Below are positions 25,058 through 33,731 of a DNA stretch of 43,081 nucleotides, in pieces. Within the stretch, counting starts at the first letter, position 1. Each line of letters starts with the position of its first letter. Source of the stretch: Gammaproteobacteria bacterium (GTDB taxonomy: Bacteria; Pseudomonadota; Gammaproteobacteria; Ga0077536). Under the pieces are notes generated by a model that did no database searches, was not told the origin of the DNA, and saw only the letters and a program-made list of their open reading frames with translations. Location: NCBI GenBank assembly GCA_009692365.1, contig SHZJ01000029.1, positions 1-43,081 on the forward strand, written 5' to 3'. A program made the position numbers and the translations under genes.

Positions 25058-28000
25058 TTATTTCAACCGCGGCTCTGGTGGGGCCGAGCGCAACAGCACC
25101 TCGTGCTGGGGGCGGGGAATCTCAATGCCCTGTTCGGCAAACGCGCGATAAATCCGCGTGTTCAGTTCGTGCCGCAAGTCGACCCGCTGATTAAGCTCCT
25201 TCGCGTAAACCTGCAATTCGAGCAGTAAAGCGCTCTCACCAAAACTCTGGAACACCGCGCAAGGGGCCGGCTCCTGCAGCACCGTTGGGTGGGCGTGGGC
25301 GATGTCGAGCAGCAGGTTGAGCGCCCGGTCGGTGTTTGACCCATAGGCAACTCGCACCGGGATCACGACGCGGGTCACGGTATCGGTGAGCGTCCAGTTG
25401 ACGAAGCGGTCGGTAATAAAGCTCTTATTGGGCACGACGATTTCGCGGTTGTCCGCATCACAAATGGTCGTCGCCCGGATTTGGATGCGGGTGACCCGCC
25501 CGCTCATCTCACCCATCGTGACAAAGTCGCCCACCCGCACGGGTCGCTCAAACAACAAGATTAGGCCGGAGATGAAATTCCCAAAAATCTCCTGGAGGCC
25601 AAAGCCCAGACCAACGCCCAGCGCAGCGATCAACCACTGCACTTGCCCCCAGCGCAAGCCGAGCGTGCTGAGGGTGATGCTGAACCCGACCGCCGCGATC
25701 GCGTACTGCACCAACATGTTGACGGCGTAGCGGCTACCCCGGTGCATCGGGAGCCGTTGCAGTAGGGCAATTTCGAGCAGACCCGGCACATTCCGCGCCG
25801 CCAGCACGCTGATGGCGGCAATCAACGCGGCCAGCGCGACGTTCGCGAGGGTGATGGCCGCGACGTGCGCCGTACCTTCAGCGTCCTTGATCGCCACATT
25901 CCACAGGTTCACTTGATCTAACACGCCCAGCGCCGGCATGACCTCGCGCCAGATCCAGAACAGCGCGCAGGCGGCCGACCACCCAATGAAATTGCGGAAA
26001 ATCAGGCGGGCCCGCGCGTTCATCAGCGCAAAATCTGGCGCGACATCATCCATTTCTAGCCGTCTTGTAGCCGCGCCCGCCAGCCCGCCGTCGCCGGCGG
26101 CCGTGATCCGGTTCTGGGCGATCTGCAACCAGCGCAGCGCGAGGCTGTAGAGCAGCACCGCCAGCAGCAGCAGCAGCAGGGTCTGCAGATAGCACACGCT
26201 CAGTTCGACCGCAGCGTAGTGGTAACCACCCACCGAGAGCACCGCCAATACCAACGGCGCCCCGATCCCGACCAAGGTCCACAGCGGGCGCGCGCGGCAC
26301 GCCCAGGAGCTTGGCAAGCGCTGGCATAACTCGTGGTGGAGCACGCCATCGCGACGGGTCAGCCACGCCATTAAAATGAGCGCACTCGTCATCGCAAGCC
26401 AAAAGAAGCACCGCCGCACGCTGTCCTGGAAGTTCAGGTTGCCGTCCCACTCCAACAGCGTTGCCAGCGCATAGCAGGGCACGAAAAGTCGGCCCAGCCG
26501 CAGCCAGCGCAGGCGCACGGCCGCGGCCGCCGCAGGTGGGCACGCAAAATGCGCGACCGCCACGCCGTGCGGCGTCAGAAGTTCGCCCCACCAGTGCAGC
26601 GCCCACAATAAACACGCACTGCGGGCCAGCACCTGCCCGAGCGCACTCGTGAATTCGCTATTGGCATCCCCCGCGCTTAACAAAAGCGACCCCAGCAGCA
26701 GCAGCAAGGCCCACGGCAGCGCCAAAACCCCGGCAATTAGCAGCGCGTGCGAGGTGATCATCAAGCTGTCGCGTGCGGGGTCGTTGACCTTGCTGGCGAG
26801 TTCTGCGAGCCGGCGGCGCAGCGGTTTGCGGGCGCGGGTTGTGACGACCACCAACAGCGCCAGCACGCTGCCGCGCAGCCACCCGCGCGCCGCGCCGCGC
26901 CGCAGGTCGCCGAGCGTGTCCTGCCAATTTGCCGGGCTCAATAACCAGTGGCTAGCGGCCACCAAGTCCCGAAAAAACTGGGGCGCCACCGGTGGCGTAT
27001 TGGGCAACCACAGCAGGCGCTCATCCAGAAACCGGCGATAGGCCACCACCACCGCCGTCAGCTCTTGCAGTTCGAGATCAGCACTGTCCAGCGCCCGCAG
27101 GCAGCTGGTCTGGGTTTCATCCAGCGTTTCCAACAACTGGCGCGCGTCGCTGCGCAGGGCGTTCAGTTGCAGCAATGCCACGGCGTCCAGCGGCGGTGGG
27201 TCGACGCTGCTGGCTGGCGTCCGGTCGGGGGTTGCGGTCGGACTCGCGTGGGCCGCCCGCAGCTGCTCGTCGATTTCAATCCGCTGCAAGCCCACGCGCC
27301 CCAGCGCGGCTTCGCTGAGCCCGGCGAGACGTTGCAAGGATTTTATCTGGGGCAGATTACGCCGCTGCTCGACTAACACTCGCCCCAAGTCGGCCGAAGT
27401 ACCCACCAATTGCGTGCGCTGCCGCGCCCGGTCGAACGCCGCCGCGATGCCGCGCCGGCGCTCGCTGTACTGCGCGCGCGCCTGCACCGCGCGCGACTGT
27501 TCCATCAACAGGACCGCCAGCATTTCCCCTAAGCGGACATTCTCCAGCGCCGCCGCGAGGCGCAACGGGTCGACCGCGGCCGGCTCGTGCAGCACCCGCG
27601 CCGCGTCCTCTTGCATGCGCCGCAGTTGGTCGGTTTGCCGCGCCAGCAGCAGCTCCTCAAATTGGCTGACTCGCCCGGCGGCGATCGCCAGACGCTGCTC
27701 GGCGATGCGACGCCGTGCGGTGCTGATCTCCAGCCGCAGACTGTGGCTGCGTTGTTCCTCGTTGAGGGCTCGGATCTCGAGTTCTCGCGCGCCGAGTTCA
27801 GCCTCCAGCATGGCGCGCCGTGCTCTCGTGAGTTCGGCGTCGTCGCCCGGGCTTAGGCTTGAGAGCTCGCTCTCGAGGGTACTAATCCGGGCGAACACTT
27901 CGGCTTTAAGTTGGGTGATTTCCGCTGGGCGGGCCACCAGGCTACGCTCGCTGAAGTCCAGCGCATTGAGTTTGTTTTCGAGCGCGGCCCGCTCGTTGAC

Positions 28001-28375
28001 GGCGGTTTCCGCCCGCCGCTGGAGGTCTGCCGCAGGGGTCTCACCCAAGCTCTGCGCCAGCTCATCGCGCGGCTCCGCGTGGCTAATGCGCGCGTACTCC
28101 GCCGCCAGCTTGCGCAGGGTCGCGGGGCCGCTGGTGAGGGTGTGCGTGGCGCGTTCAAGCTCAGCCTGCTGCGCTGCTTGCGCCTCCTGCATGGCTTGGG
28201 CTTGGGTGTAGAGCGGCAACAGCGCGACCCGCCCGGGGTCGCCCACGGGACGCTGCGCCAACTCCGCCACCCGCGTGCTCACATCCGACGTCGTCAGGGT
28301 GCCGAGGGCGGCGAGTGGTAGCCAACAGGCCAGTGCGAGGCAAAATCGATACCGTGGCGTCATAGTCCCCAACAT
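25058..28375 (-). CDS. Large MscK/KefA-type mechanosensitive channel
   Basis: 1105 residues from ATG 28375 (a second ATG at 28363 is equally possible). A signal peptide (CLALACWLPLAALG) leads to about 450 periplasmic residues rich in coiled coil (many ALE/ELE/RRR heptads). About ten membrane helices follow, and then the MscS core: the pore helix region GQVQWLIAALGVGLGFGLQEIFGNFISGL (quoted in part), the beta domain with VRVGDFVTMGEMSGRVTRI and VVPNKSFITDRFVNWT, and the C-terminal alpha/beta part. The channel opens under membrane tension and releases solutes after osmotic downshock; MscK types can also respond to ionic conditions. Its divergent neighbour is a small secreted protein. Length matches KefA/MscK (about 1100). 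Confidence 0.93.
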   Translation of the reverse strand: MLGTMTPRYRFCLALACWLPLAALGTLTTSDVSTRVAELAQRPVGDPGRVALLPLYTQAQAMQEAQAAQQAELERATHTLTSGPATLRKLAAEYARISHAEPRDELAQSLGETPAADLQRRAETAVNERAALENKLNALDFSERSLVARPAEITQLKAEVFARISTLESELSSLSPGDDAELTRARRAMLEAELGARELEIRALNEEQRSHSLRLEISTARRRIAEQRLAIAAGRVSQFEELLLARQTDQLRRMQEDAARVLHEPAAVDPLRLAAALENVRLGEMLAVLLMEQSRAVQARAQYSERRRGIAAAFDRARQRTQLVGTSADLGRVLVEQRRNLPQIKSLQRLAGLSEAALGRVGLQRIEIDEQLRAAHASPTATPDRTPASSVDPPPLDAVALLQLNALRSDARQLLETLDETQTSCLRALDSADLELQELTAVVVAYRRFLDERLLWLPNTPPVAPQFFRDLVAASHWLLSPANWQDTLGDLRRGAARGWLRGSVLALLVVVTTRARKPLRRRLAELASKVNDPARDSLMITSHALLIAGVLALPWALLLLLGSLLLSAGDANSEFTSALGQVLARSACLLWALHWWGELLTPHGVAVAHFACPPAAAAAVRLRWLRLGRLFVPCYALATLLEWDGNLNFQDSVRRCFFWLAMTSALILMAWLTRRDGVLHHELCQRLPSSWACRARPLWTLVGIGAPLVLAVLSVGGYHYAAVELSVCYLQTLLLLLLAVLLYSLALRWLQIAQNRITAAGDGGLAGAATRRLEMDDVAPDFALMNARARLIFRNFIGWSAACALFWIWREVMPALGVLDQVNLWNVAIKDAEGTAHVAAITLANVALAALIAAISVLAARNVPGLLEIALLQRLPMHRGSRYAVNMLVQYAIAAVGFSITLSTLGLRWGQVQWLIAALGVGLGFGLQEIFGNFISGLILLFERPVRVGDFVTMGEMSGRVTRIQIRATTICDADNREIVVPNKSFITDRFVNWTLTDTVTRVVIPVRVAYGSNTDRALNLLLDIAHAHPTVLQEPAPCAVFQSFGESALLLELQVYAKELNQRVDLRHELNTRIYRAFAEQGIEIPRPQHEVLLRSAPPEPRLK

Positions 28376-28496
28376 AGTCCTAGATTTAAGCGCGGCTTGA
28401 GTCTAGCAGAGGCATCCTTAACCCGGCCTGCATGGCGGGTTTCCAGCGTGCGGATTCAGATGGCAATTTATACCCAAGCCCTCTAGCATCCTGACC

Positions 28497-29003
28497 ATGC
28501 GCGTGCTCTTGTTGGTCGCCCTGCTGGCTGGCTTGCCAGGGATCATTCTGGCCGGGGAATTCATTCGCTTCGAGCCACCCATTTTTCTGCTTGGGCCCAC
28601 CATTTCGCGCTCGGCGCTGGGCGCCACTTACGCCTATCGGGGCCGGGGGGAGTGGCTCGATAGCGAACTGCAAATCACCGTCGTCGCGCCGTCTGGTCCC
28701 GGCGCGCCACCCCTAGCCACTGCCCCCCCCGCCTGTGTGGAGATGTTTCTGGACGAACTGCGCACGCGGGCCCCCGAACTGTTTGTCATGCCCAGCGCGG
28801 AGCGCCTCCGGGTGGGGGTGCTGGACCTACCCCAGGTGCGCTGGACCCGCCGCGCCAACACCGGGCTCACCATCGGGGTCACCGCGTGTGGCAGCTATCG
28901 CCACCGCTTGGTGGCGGTCAATTTCGCCACCTCCACCGCCCACGCGCTCACCGCCCTCCCGGCCATGCGCGAGCAGCTGCGGCAGCTTCAACTCGACTTC
29001 TAG
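28497..29003 (+). CDS. Small secreted protein of unknown function
   Basis: 168 residues. The N terminus MRVLLLVALLAGLPGIILAGEF is a clear Sec signal peptide with a likely cut after ILA or LAG. The mature part has no further membrane segment. It holds two cysteines (in PPACVEMF and TACGSYRH) that could pair in the periplasm, a central region LRTRAPELFVMPSAERLRVG, and a C-terminal helix (MREQLRQLQLDF). I recognise no family. It is divergent from the MscK-like channel, 121 bases apart, and convergent with the metallo-hydrolase. GC and codon use look like the neighbours, so there is no sign of recent transfer. Two bases after the stop lies an AT-rich 6-bp hairpin (29005-29019). Confidence 0.7.
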   Translation: MRVLLLVALLAGLPGIILAGEFIRFEPPIFLLGPTISRSALGATYAYRGRGEWLDSELQITVVAPSGPGAPPLATAPPACVEMFLDELRTRAPELFVMPSAERLRVGVLDLPQVRWTRRANTGLTIGVTACGSYRHRLVAVNFATSTAHALTALPAMREQLRQLQLDF

Positions 29004-29107
29004 CGTTCAATTTTTGAACCCGCGTCGAGGCGGCCAGCGGGCGGTCCGGGTGGGTGGGCACGGGCACCGCCAGCTCCCGCGGGGCCACCCCCCTGCGCCG
29101 TGGCCCC

Positions 29108-29917
29108 TTAGGGCTGGCCGGCCGCACGTTGGGCGCTGTCCTGCACGGCCCATGCGGCCGCCAGCGGGGGTCGCAGGGCGTAGCGGGTGCCCGCTTGGGC
29201 TACCCGCAGGCCGGCCCGCTCGATGGCCGCCCCCGCCGCGGCAGACTCGTAGTGATAGGCGATGAGCCGGGCCCGCAGCGCCGGGGAATAATCGCGCAGG
29301 ACATCCTCCAGCCCGGTGTGCGCGGGCGAGGCGTGCAGCCCACAGTCATGAAAAATAGGCTCTTCATGCGCGGCAAATTGCGCCAGAATTTCCGGGATGG
29401 GGCGGGTGTCGCTGCTATAGAAAAACGCGCCTGGCAATGCCAGCCCGAAGGCCGCGCGATAGCCGCTGTGGCGCACCGGGAAGACGTTGAACAGCAGTTG
29501 GTCGCACCAAAACCAGTCGCCCACCGGGACCAGCGTGAAAGCGTCCCAAAAATTAGCGCCGCCTTCACTCAGAATAAACGGTGCGTTGGCCAACTTAGCG
29601 TGCAGCCCAGCGATAAGGTCCGCCGGGACATACACACGAATGGCACCGCGACAGCTGAAATAGGCGCGATAGAACAGTTGCTCGAGGCCACCGATGTGGT
29701 CCATGTGCAAGTGGGTGATAAACACCGCCGGCGGCACTTCCAGGCCGTAGGCGGCTTGAAAATCGTCTAGAGTCCGCGGCCCACAATCGATTAAAAGCCG
29801 CGGCGCGTGCGCGCGCTCCAACACCGCCGAAGCGCTGCCGAGCGCGGTCGCGCGGGCATTGCCCACCCCCAGAAAACACAGGGATAAATCCGTGGGTATC
29901 GCCGTGGAAGGGTTCAT
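29108..29917 (-). CDS. Metallo-beta-lactamase-fold hydrolase
   Basis: 269 residues from ATG 29917 (a GTG one codon earlier also follows GAGG). The metal-binding motif THLHMDHIGG (about residues 69-78) gives HxHxDH. Later ligands are supplied by HSGYR (about 153), the aspartate in SSDTRP, and AYHYES near residue 240. The overall layout (LIDCGPRTLDDF after the first strands) resembles RNase Z/phosphodiesterase-like enzymes rather than class B lactamases. The substrate cannot be told: nuclease, cyclic phosphodiester or lactone are all compatible. It is followed on the minus strand by the secreted protein's 3' end and preceded by the family 2 glycosyltransferase 98 bases away, so an operon with it is possible. 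Confidence 0.85.
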   Translation of the reverse strand: MNPSTAIPTDLSLCFLGVGNARATALGSASAVLERAHAPRLLIDCGPRTLDDFQAAYGLEVPPAVFITHLHMDHIGGLEQLFYRAYFSCRGAIRVYVPADLIAGLHAKLANAPFILSEGGANFWDAFTLVPVGDWFWCDQLLFNVFPVRHSGYRAAFGLALPGAFFYSSDTRPIPEILAQFAAHEEPIFHDCGLHASPAHTGLEDVLRDYSPALRARLIAYHYESAAAGAAIERAGLRVAQAGTRYALRPPLAAAWAVQDSAQRAAGQP

Positions 29918-30015
29918 CACGAGTGCCTCGCAGCAGGTTAATTTGGGCCACCGGAGGGCGCATTGTCAGGCGGCACCCGCCGCGGTAGGGCGCTGGTTAC
30001 GCTGGGCACCATGGC

Positions 30016-30783
30016 TCAGCCAAAGCGGTATTTAACCAGATACCAGAGTGCTTTCAGGCCATCTTGCCAGTTGATCTTCTTGCCTTCCTGGTAGGTCCGT
30101 CCGTAATAGCTAATGCCCAATTCGTAGATGCGCCAGCGCCGGGCGCGCGCGACCTGGGCGCTGAACTGGACCTCGAAGCCAAAATCGTTAGCCGTGATGC
30201 GCAGGCTTTCCAGCACCTCACGCGTGAACATTTTGTAGCAGACCTCGATGTCGGTCAGGGTTTGGTTGTACAGCAAGTTGAACAAGAAGGAGATCAGCCG
30301 ATTGGCCATGTAGTGATGAAAATACAGCGCCCGATGCGGGCGCGACGAAAAACGCGAGCCAAAAACCACATCGGCCACCCGCCGCCGCACGATGAGGTCC
30401 AGCATGGGTGCCCACTCTTCCGGGTCGTATTCGAGGTCGGCGTCTTGAATCACCACCACCGCCCCGCTGAGCGCACGCAAGCCCGTCTGTAAGGCCCCAC
30501 CCTTGCCACGGTTGTGCTCGTGAAACAGGGCCTTGAGGTGCACCCGCACCGCGGCACCGGGGACCAGCAACAGGTCGCCTTGGGGATCGATGCTGAGCGC
30601 GCAGTGGTGTCCCTCCAGATTGCACACATTGCGGGCCAACCATTCGCGCGTGCCGTCGGTGGAACAATCGTCAACAATAATAATTTCTTTCTCAACCGCG
30701 GGGAGTGCGGCCACTACCCGGGTGAGGCATTCCGCCAGCAGCGAGCGTTCGTTGTAGACGGGAATAAGGACTGACAGCTTCAT
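30016..30783 (-). CDS. Family 2 glycosyltransferase (polyprenyl-phosphate sugar transferase type)
   Basis: 255 residues of the GT-A fold: MKLSVLIPVYNE at the start, IVDDCSTDGTREWL (nucleotide-binding DD), NRGKGGALQTGL and the DxD-type QDADLEYDPEEW near residue 135. Later FGSRFSSR and DIEVCYKMF are typical of dolichol-phosphate mannose synthase-like enzymes. No C-terminal membrane helices, so it is a soluble or peripheral enzyme that charges a lipid phosphate with sugar. A stretch of about 25 extra residues between the two donor-binding motifs (LEGHHCALSIDPQGDLLLVPG) is longer than usual. The upstream ammonium transporter ends in a strong terminator, so this gene has its own promoter. Confidence 0.88.
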   Translation of the reverse strand: MKLSVLIPVYNERSLLAECLTRVVAALPAVEKEIIIVDDCSTDGTREWLARNVCNLEGHHCALSIDPQGDLLLVPGAAVRVHLKALFHEHNRGKGGALQTGLRALSGAVVVIQDADLEYDPEEWAPMLDLIVRRRVADVVFGSRFSSRPHRALYFHHYMANRLISFLFNLLYNQTLTDIEVCYKMFTREVLESLRITANDFGFEVQFSAQVARARRWRIYELGISYYGRTYQEGKKINWQDGLKALWYLVKYRFG

Positions 30784-30884
30784 AGTAGTGAGGACCTCGA
30801 CTGGGGGGCAACGTTCATGGGGCCGATTTTGCGGTGGGGGGCTTTGGCAAGCAATCGCCCCAGCCCCCGGCCACCCTCCCCGCT

Positions 30885-30915
30885 AAAAAACAACGGGCGC
30901 CAGTGGCGCCCGTTG
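30885..30915 (-). terminator. Intrinsic terminator of amt
   Basis: A perfect 11-bp stem (30891-30901 with 30905-30915, loop of three bases) followed on the minus strand by six Ts (30890-30885). It lies 18 bases after the amt stop at 30934. One of the strongest terminators in the window. Confidence 0.9.
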
Positions 30916-30933
30916 CTGGCCCCGGAGTGGCAG

Positions 30934-32367
30934 CTAGATCGCGTAAGCGCGCGCACCGTGTTGCGCAGTGTCCAGACCTGCGCGCTCTTGCTCCTCGTTG
31001 ACCCGCAAGCCCACCAGTAGGTCGACTATTTTGAAGGCCGCGAAGGACACCACTGCCGACCAGACCACGGTGGTACCCACCGCCCAGACCTGCGAGGTCA
31101 GCTGGCCCACCAAGCTGAACTCACCCGCTGCGTTGGCGACGTAGTCATACCAGCTTTGACCACCGAGAGCCGGGTCCGCAAACACCCCCGTCAGCAGGGC
31201 GCCCACGATACCACCCACGCCGTGCACGCCGAACACGTCCAGCGAATCGTCGTAGCCCAACCGACGTTTGAGCCCGGTCACCGCCCATAAACACACCAGC
31301 CCCGCCACTAGCCCGATAACGATCGAACCCATGGGACCGACGTAACCACACGCCGGCGTAATCGCCACCAAGCCGGCGATCGCCCCAGACGCGCCGCCCA
31401 CCATCGTGGGGATCCCTCGGAGCACCCACTCGGCGAAACTCCAAGCGCACGCTGCGGCCGCCGTGGCCACAAAGGTATTGACGAACACCATCGCCGCCAA
31501 CCCCGTGGCCTCCAAATTAGACCCCACATTAAAGCCAAACCAGCCCACCCACAGCAGCGCCGTACCCATCATCACCATGGGCACATCGTGCGGCGCCATG
31601 GGGGTGGTGCCAAAGCCAACGCGCTTGCCGAGCATCAGAGCGCCCACTAGACCGGCGATGCCAGCATTGATGTGCACCACCGTACCACCCGCAAAGTCGA
31701 GCGCGCCTTTCTGGAACAAAAACCCCGCCGTCGCGGTGGCGGCAGCACCCGCTTCGGCATCCGTGTAGGCATCGGGGCCGGCCCAGAACCACACCATATG
31801 GGCGATGGGCAGGTAGGAGAAGGTAAACCACAACACCATGAACAACAGCACCGCACTAAATTTCATGCGTTCAGCGAACGCGCCCACGATTAAACAGGGG
31901 GTGATCGCGGCGAACGTGCATTGAAAGGCGAGGTAGGCGAATTCGGGGATGACGACCCCCTTACTCCAGGTCGCCACGTTCGACGCGGTGGTCACGCCGG
32001 TGAGGAATAGTCGGTCAAAACCGCCTAAAAATGCGTTACCGCCGGTGAATGCAAGGCTGTAGCCATACACACACCACAGGAGGCTCATCAAACAGAAAGT
32101 CGTAAAAATTTGCATGCACACGGAGACCACATTCTTCGAGCGCACCATGCCGCCGTAGAACAACCCGAGTCCGGGCACGGCCATCATCAGCACGAGGGCC
32201 GTAGAAATCATCATCCACGCCGTATCGCCCTTATCGGGCGTGAGCGGGGCGACCTCCTGAGCAAACGCGATACCTGAGGTCAGGGTTAGCAGGGCACCGA
32301 GCAGCGCCAGTCCCCCAGCAAGTCTGCGGGGCCGGGGCGCGCCGGTGGTTAGCGGGCTCAAAAACAT
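30934..32367 (-). CDS. amt: Ammonium transporter
   Basis: 477 residues. A cleavable N-terminal signal (LAGGLALLGALLTLTSGIAFA) precedes about 11 membrane helices. Family features: DTAWMMISTALVLMMAVPGLGLFYGGMVR, the conserved YSLAFTG, GALDFAGGTVVHINAGIAGLVGA (with the pore His), and the C-terminal half with DDSLDVFGVHGVGGIVGALLTG (second pore His; all quoted in parts). It carries ammonium or ammonia into the cell. ATG 32367 is preceded by AAGGAG. Unlike most amt genes it has no glnK next to it. The 315 bases upstream hold a candidate sigma-54 promoter and NtrC-like site, so expression probably rises under nitrogen limitation. Confidence 0.96.
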   Translation of the reverse strand: MFLSPLTTGAPRPRRLAGGLALLGALLTLTSGIAFAQEVAPLTPDKGDTAWMMISTALVLMMAVPGLGLFYGGMVRSKNVVSVCMQIFTTFCLMSLLWCVYGYSLAFTGGNAFLGGFDRLFLTGVTTASNVATWSKGVVIPEFAYLAFQCTFAAITPCLIVGAFAERMKFSAVLLFMVLWFTFSYLPIAHMVWFWAGPDAYTDAEAGAAATATAGFLFQKGALDFAGGTVVHINAGIAGLVGALMLGKRVGFGTTPMAPHDVPMVMMGTALLWVGWFGFNVGSNLEATGLAAMVFVNTFVATAAAACAWSFAEWVLRGIPTMVGGASGAIAGLVAITPACGYVGPMGSIVIGLVAGLVCLWAVTGLKRRLGYDDSLDVFGVHGVGGIVGALLTGVFADPALGGQSWYDYVANAAGEFSLVGQLTSQVWAVGTTVVWSAVVSFAAFKIVDLLVGLRVNEEQERAGLDTAQHGARAYAI

Positions 32368-32492
32368 GGGCCGTCTCCTTCAGTGTGGTCAATCGCGGGT
32401 TTGAAGCTGACTCAACGGCGCGTGCCGCCAAATTTAAAACCCCTCAAGCGGCCCTCTCGGGTGGCATCGGCTGGGGGGCGATTGCCTGCTGA

Positions 32493-32508
32493 AGCAGGAT
32501 TTGTGCCA
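32493..32508 (-). promoter_or_regulatory. Candidate sigma-54 promoter of amt
   Basis: The minus strand reads TGGCACAAATCCTGCT. GG at -24 and GC at -12 are at the exact spacing of the consensus TGGCAC-N5-TTGCW, with a single mismatch in the -12 element. Transcription would start near 32481, giving a leader of about 114 bases before the amt ATG. Confidence 0.65.
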
Positions 32509-32623
32509 CGCAGCGCTTAAAGGGCGTTTCCCGCAGCGCAACCGCTGGTCGGCAGCGACACCTGGCACTTTCTGGGCGGGCTTGCGGGCATTACGTTCCT
32601 GACCAGTGCGCTCCCCACTGGCG

Positions 32624-32640
32624 CGCACCACGATGGTCCG
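32624..32640 (-). promoter_or_regulatory. NtrC-like binding site upstream of amt
   Basis: The 17-base dyad CGCACCACGATGGTCCG matches the NtrC consensus TGCACCA-N3-TGGTGCA at 11 of 14 defined positions, with correct spacing. It lies about 120 bases upstream of the candidate -24 element, a usual enhancer distance. Confidence 0.45.
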
Positions 32641-32682
32641 TTTTGTTATCCCACGGCGGTGCCGGGCGCAGCCTGGCGGCGC

Positions 32683-33510
32683 TCAGGTACCGTCGGGAGT
32701 CGGCTGCAGGCGGCGCCGATCGGCGGGGCGCAAATCGACACCGGCCTCGGTGAGCGCGACATAGATGGCGGAATTTACGGCGTGACGAGTCTGAAAATAG
32801 CGCCCGCTCGGGGCCCAATAGCGATAGGTGATGGCGATAGTCTCCGGCCCAAAGCTCTCGATCCCCGCTTGCGCTGGGTGCTCCATCGACACCTCGGCTT
32901 GGGTGCTCAGCGCGCCGAGTATCAACCCCACCGCGCGTTGGGGGTCACTCCCGTAACGCACCCCAATGCTGCCGGTCACCACTCGGTGGTGATAAGAATT
33001 GCTGTGGACTTCCCCGACTATTTTGCGATTAGGGATGATCACGCTGGCCCCATCGTCGGTTTTGAGGCGGGTGGTCGACAACGTGATTTCTTCGACTATG
33101 CCGGCGCAATCCATCACCTTGATGGTGTCACCGAGGCGGAAAAGCCGGCCCAAAATGATCGACAAACCAGCCCCGTAGTTGGACGCCAGGCCCTGCAGCG
33201 CGAACCCCGCCCCCACCGCCATCCCGCCGACAGCGGCCAGCATCGGCGCGATGCTGATCCCCAGATTAGACAGCGCGATGAGCGCAAACAGCGTCAGGAC
33301 CACTAGCCTTGCGGCACTCGCAATGAACTGGCTGAGGGTCGGGTCCATCTGGCGGCGCGCCTGGGTGCGCAACAGCGCGCGTTGCGCCATCCCGGCAACC
33401 AACAGACCCACCAACAAGACCACCGCCGCGCCTAGCACCTGCAGGGCGTACTTCACGACAAAATCCGTGAGTACGACGTAAACCTGCGACAGCGTGTTTA
33501 ACTGTTCCAA
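32683..33510 (-). CDS. Small MscS-type mechanosensitive channel
   Basis: 275 residues from TTG 33510, chosen because GGAGGAG lies six bases upstream and the resulting length equals that of E. coli MscS; longer frames would begin with residues unlike the family. Three membrane helices: FVVKYALQVLGAAVVLLVGLLVAG, a second (LVVLTLFALIALSNLG) and the pore helix GGMAVGAGFALQGLASNYGAGLSIIL (parts quoted). The soluble part has FRLGDTIKVMDCAGIVEEITLSTTRL, the VIIPNRKIVGEVHSN segment and the C-terminal IYVALTEAGVDLRPAD. It opens under lytic tension. A second channel of the family, the MscK type, is in the same window. Downstream is the amt regulatory region. Confidence 0.92.
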   Translation of the reverse strand: MEQLNTLSQVYVVLTDFVVKYALQVLGAAVVLLVGLLVAGMAQRALLRTQARRQMDPTLSQFIASAARLVVLTLFALIALSNLGISIAPMLAAVGGMAVGAGFALQGLASNYGAGLSIILGRLFRLGDTIKVMDCAGIVEEITLSTTRLKTDDGASVIIPNRKIVGEVHSNSYHHRVVTGSIGVRYGSDPQRAVGLILGALSTQAEVSMEHPAQAGIESFGPETIAITYRYWAPSGRYFQTRHAVNSAIYVALTEAGVDLRPADRRRLQPTPDGT

Positions 33511-33617
33511 GCGAAGCTCCTCCAAAACAACATCGTGGATACGCCACGCCGACCCGTCAGCGCGGCTCAGAGTAACAGTCCTGACCACAGATTAGACCGC
33601 AGTCGCAGCACCGCTGG

Positions 33618-33684
33618 GCGCCGCCGCGCGGCTCGGCGCGTCTCACCCTTGGCCGCGGTCGCGCGCCGAGCCGCGCGGCGGCGC
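33618..33684 (+). repeat. Perfect 23-bp inverted repeat
   Basis: The left arm 33618-33640 is exactly complementary to the right arm 33662-33684, with 21 bases between. It is almost pure G/C with one A/T pair per arm. It lies between the divergent mscS-like gene and the ABC transporter operon, ending two bases before a TGCTAGAGT -10-like element. No T tract follows on either strand and no transcript is expected to end here, so it is not an ordinary terminator. Confidence 0.85.
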
Positions 33685-33685
33685 G

Positions 33686-33694
33686 TGCTAGAGT
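33686..33694 (+). promoter_or_regulatory. Extended -10 element for the ABC transporter operon
   Basis: TGCTAGAGT is an extended -10 sequence (TGn plus TAGAGT). Transcription would start near 33701, about 31 bases before the ATG at 33732. The -35 position falls inside the right arm of the inverted repeat. Confidence 0.45.
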
Positions 33695-33731
33695 CTGGCC
33701 TGTCCTCCAACGGCCACCCGCCAGCGTCGCG

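Noticed and set aside
29005-29019. AT-rich hairpin GTTCAA/TTGAAC two bases after the secreted protein stop
   Set aside because: Only six base pairs with few G/C and no T tract, so not a convincing terminator.
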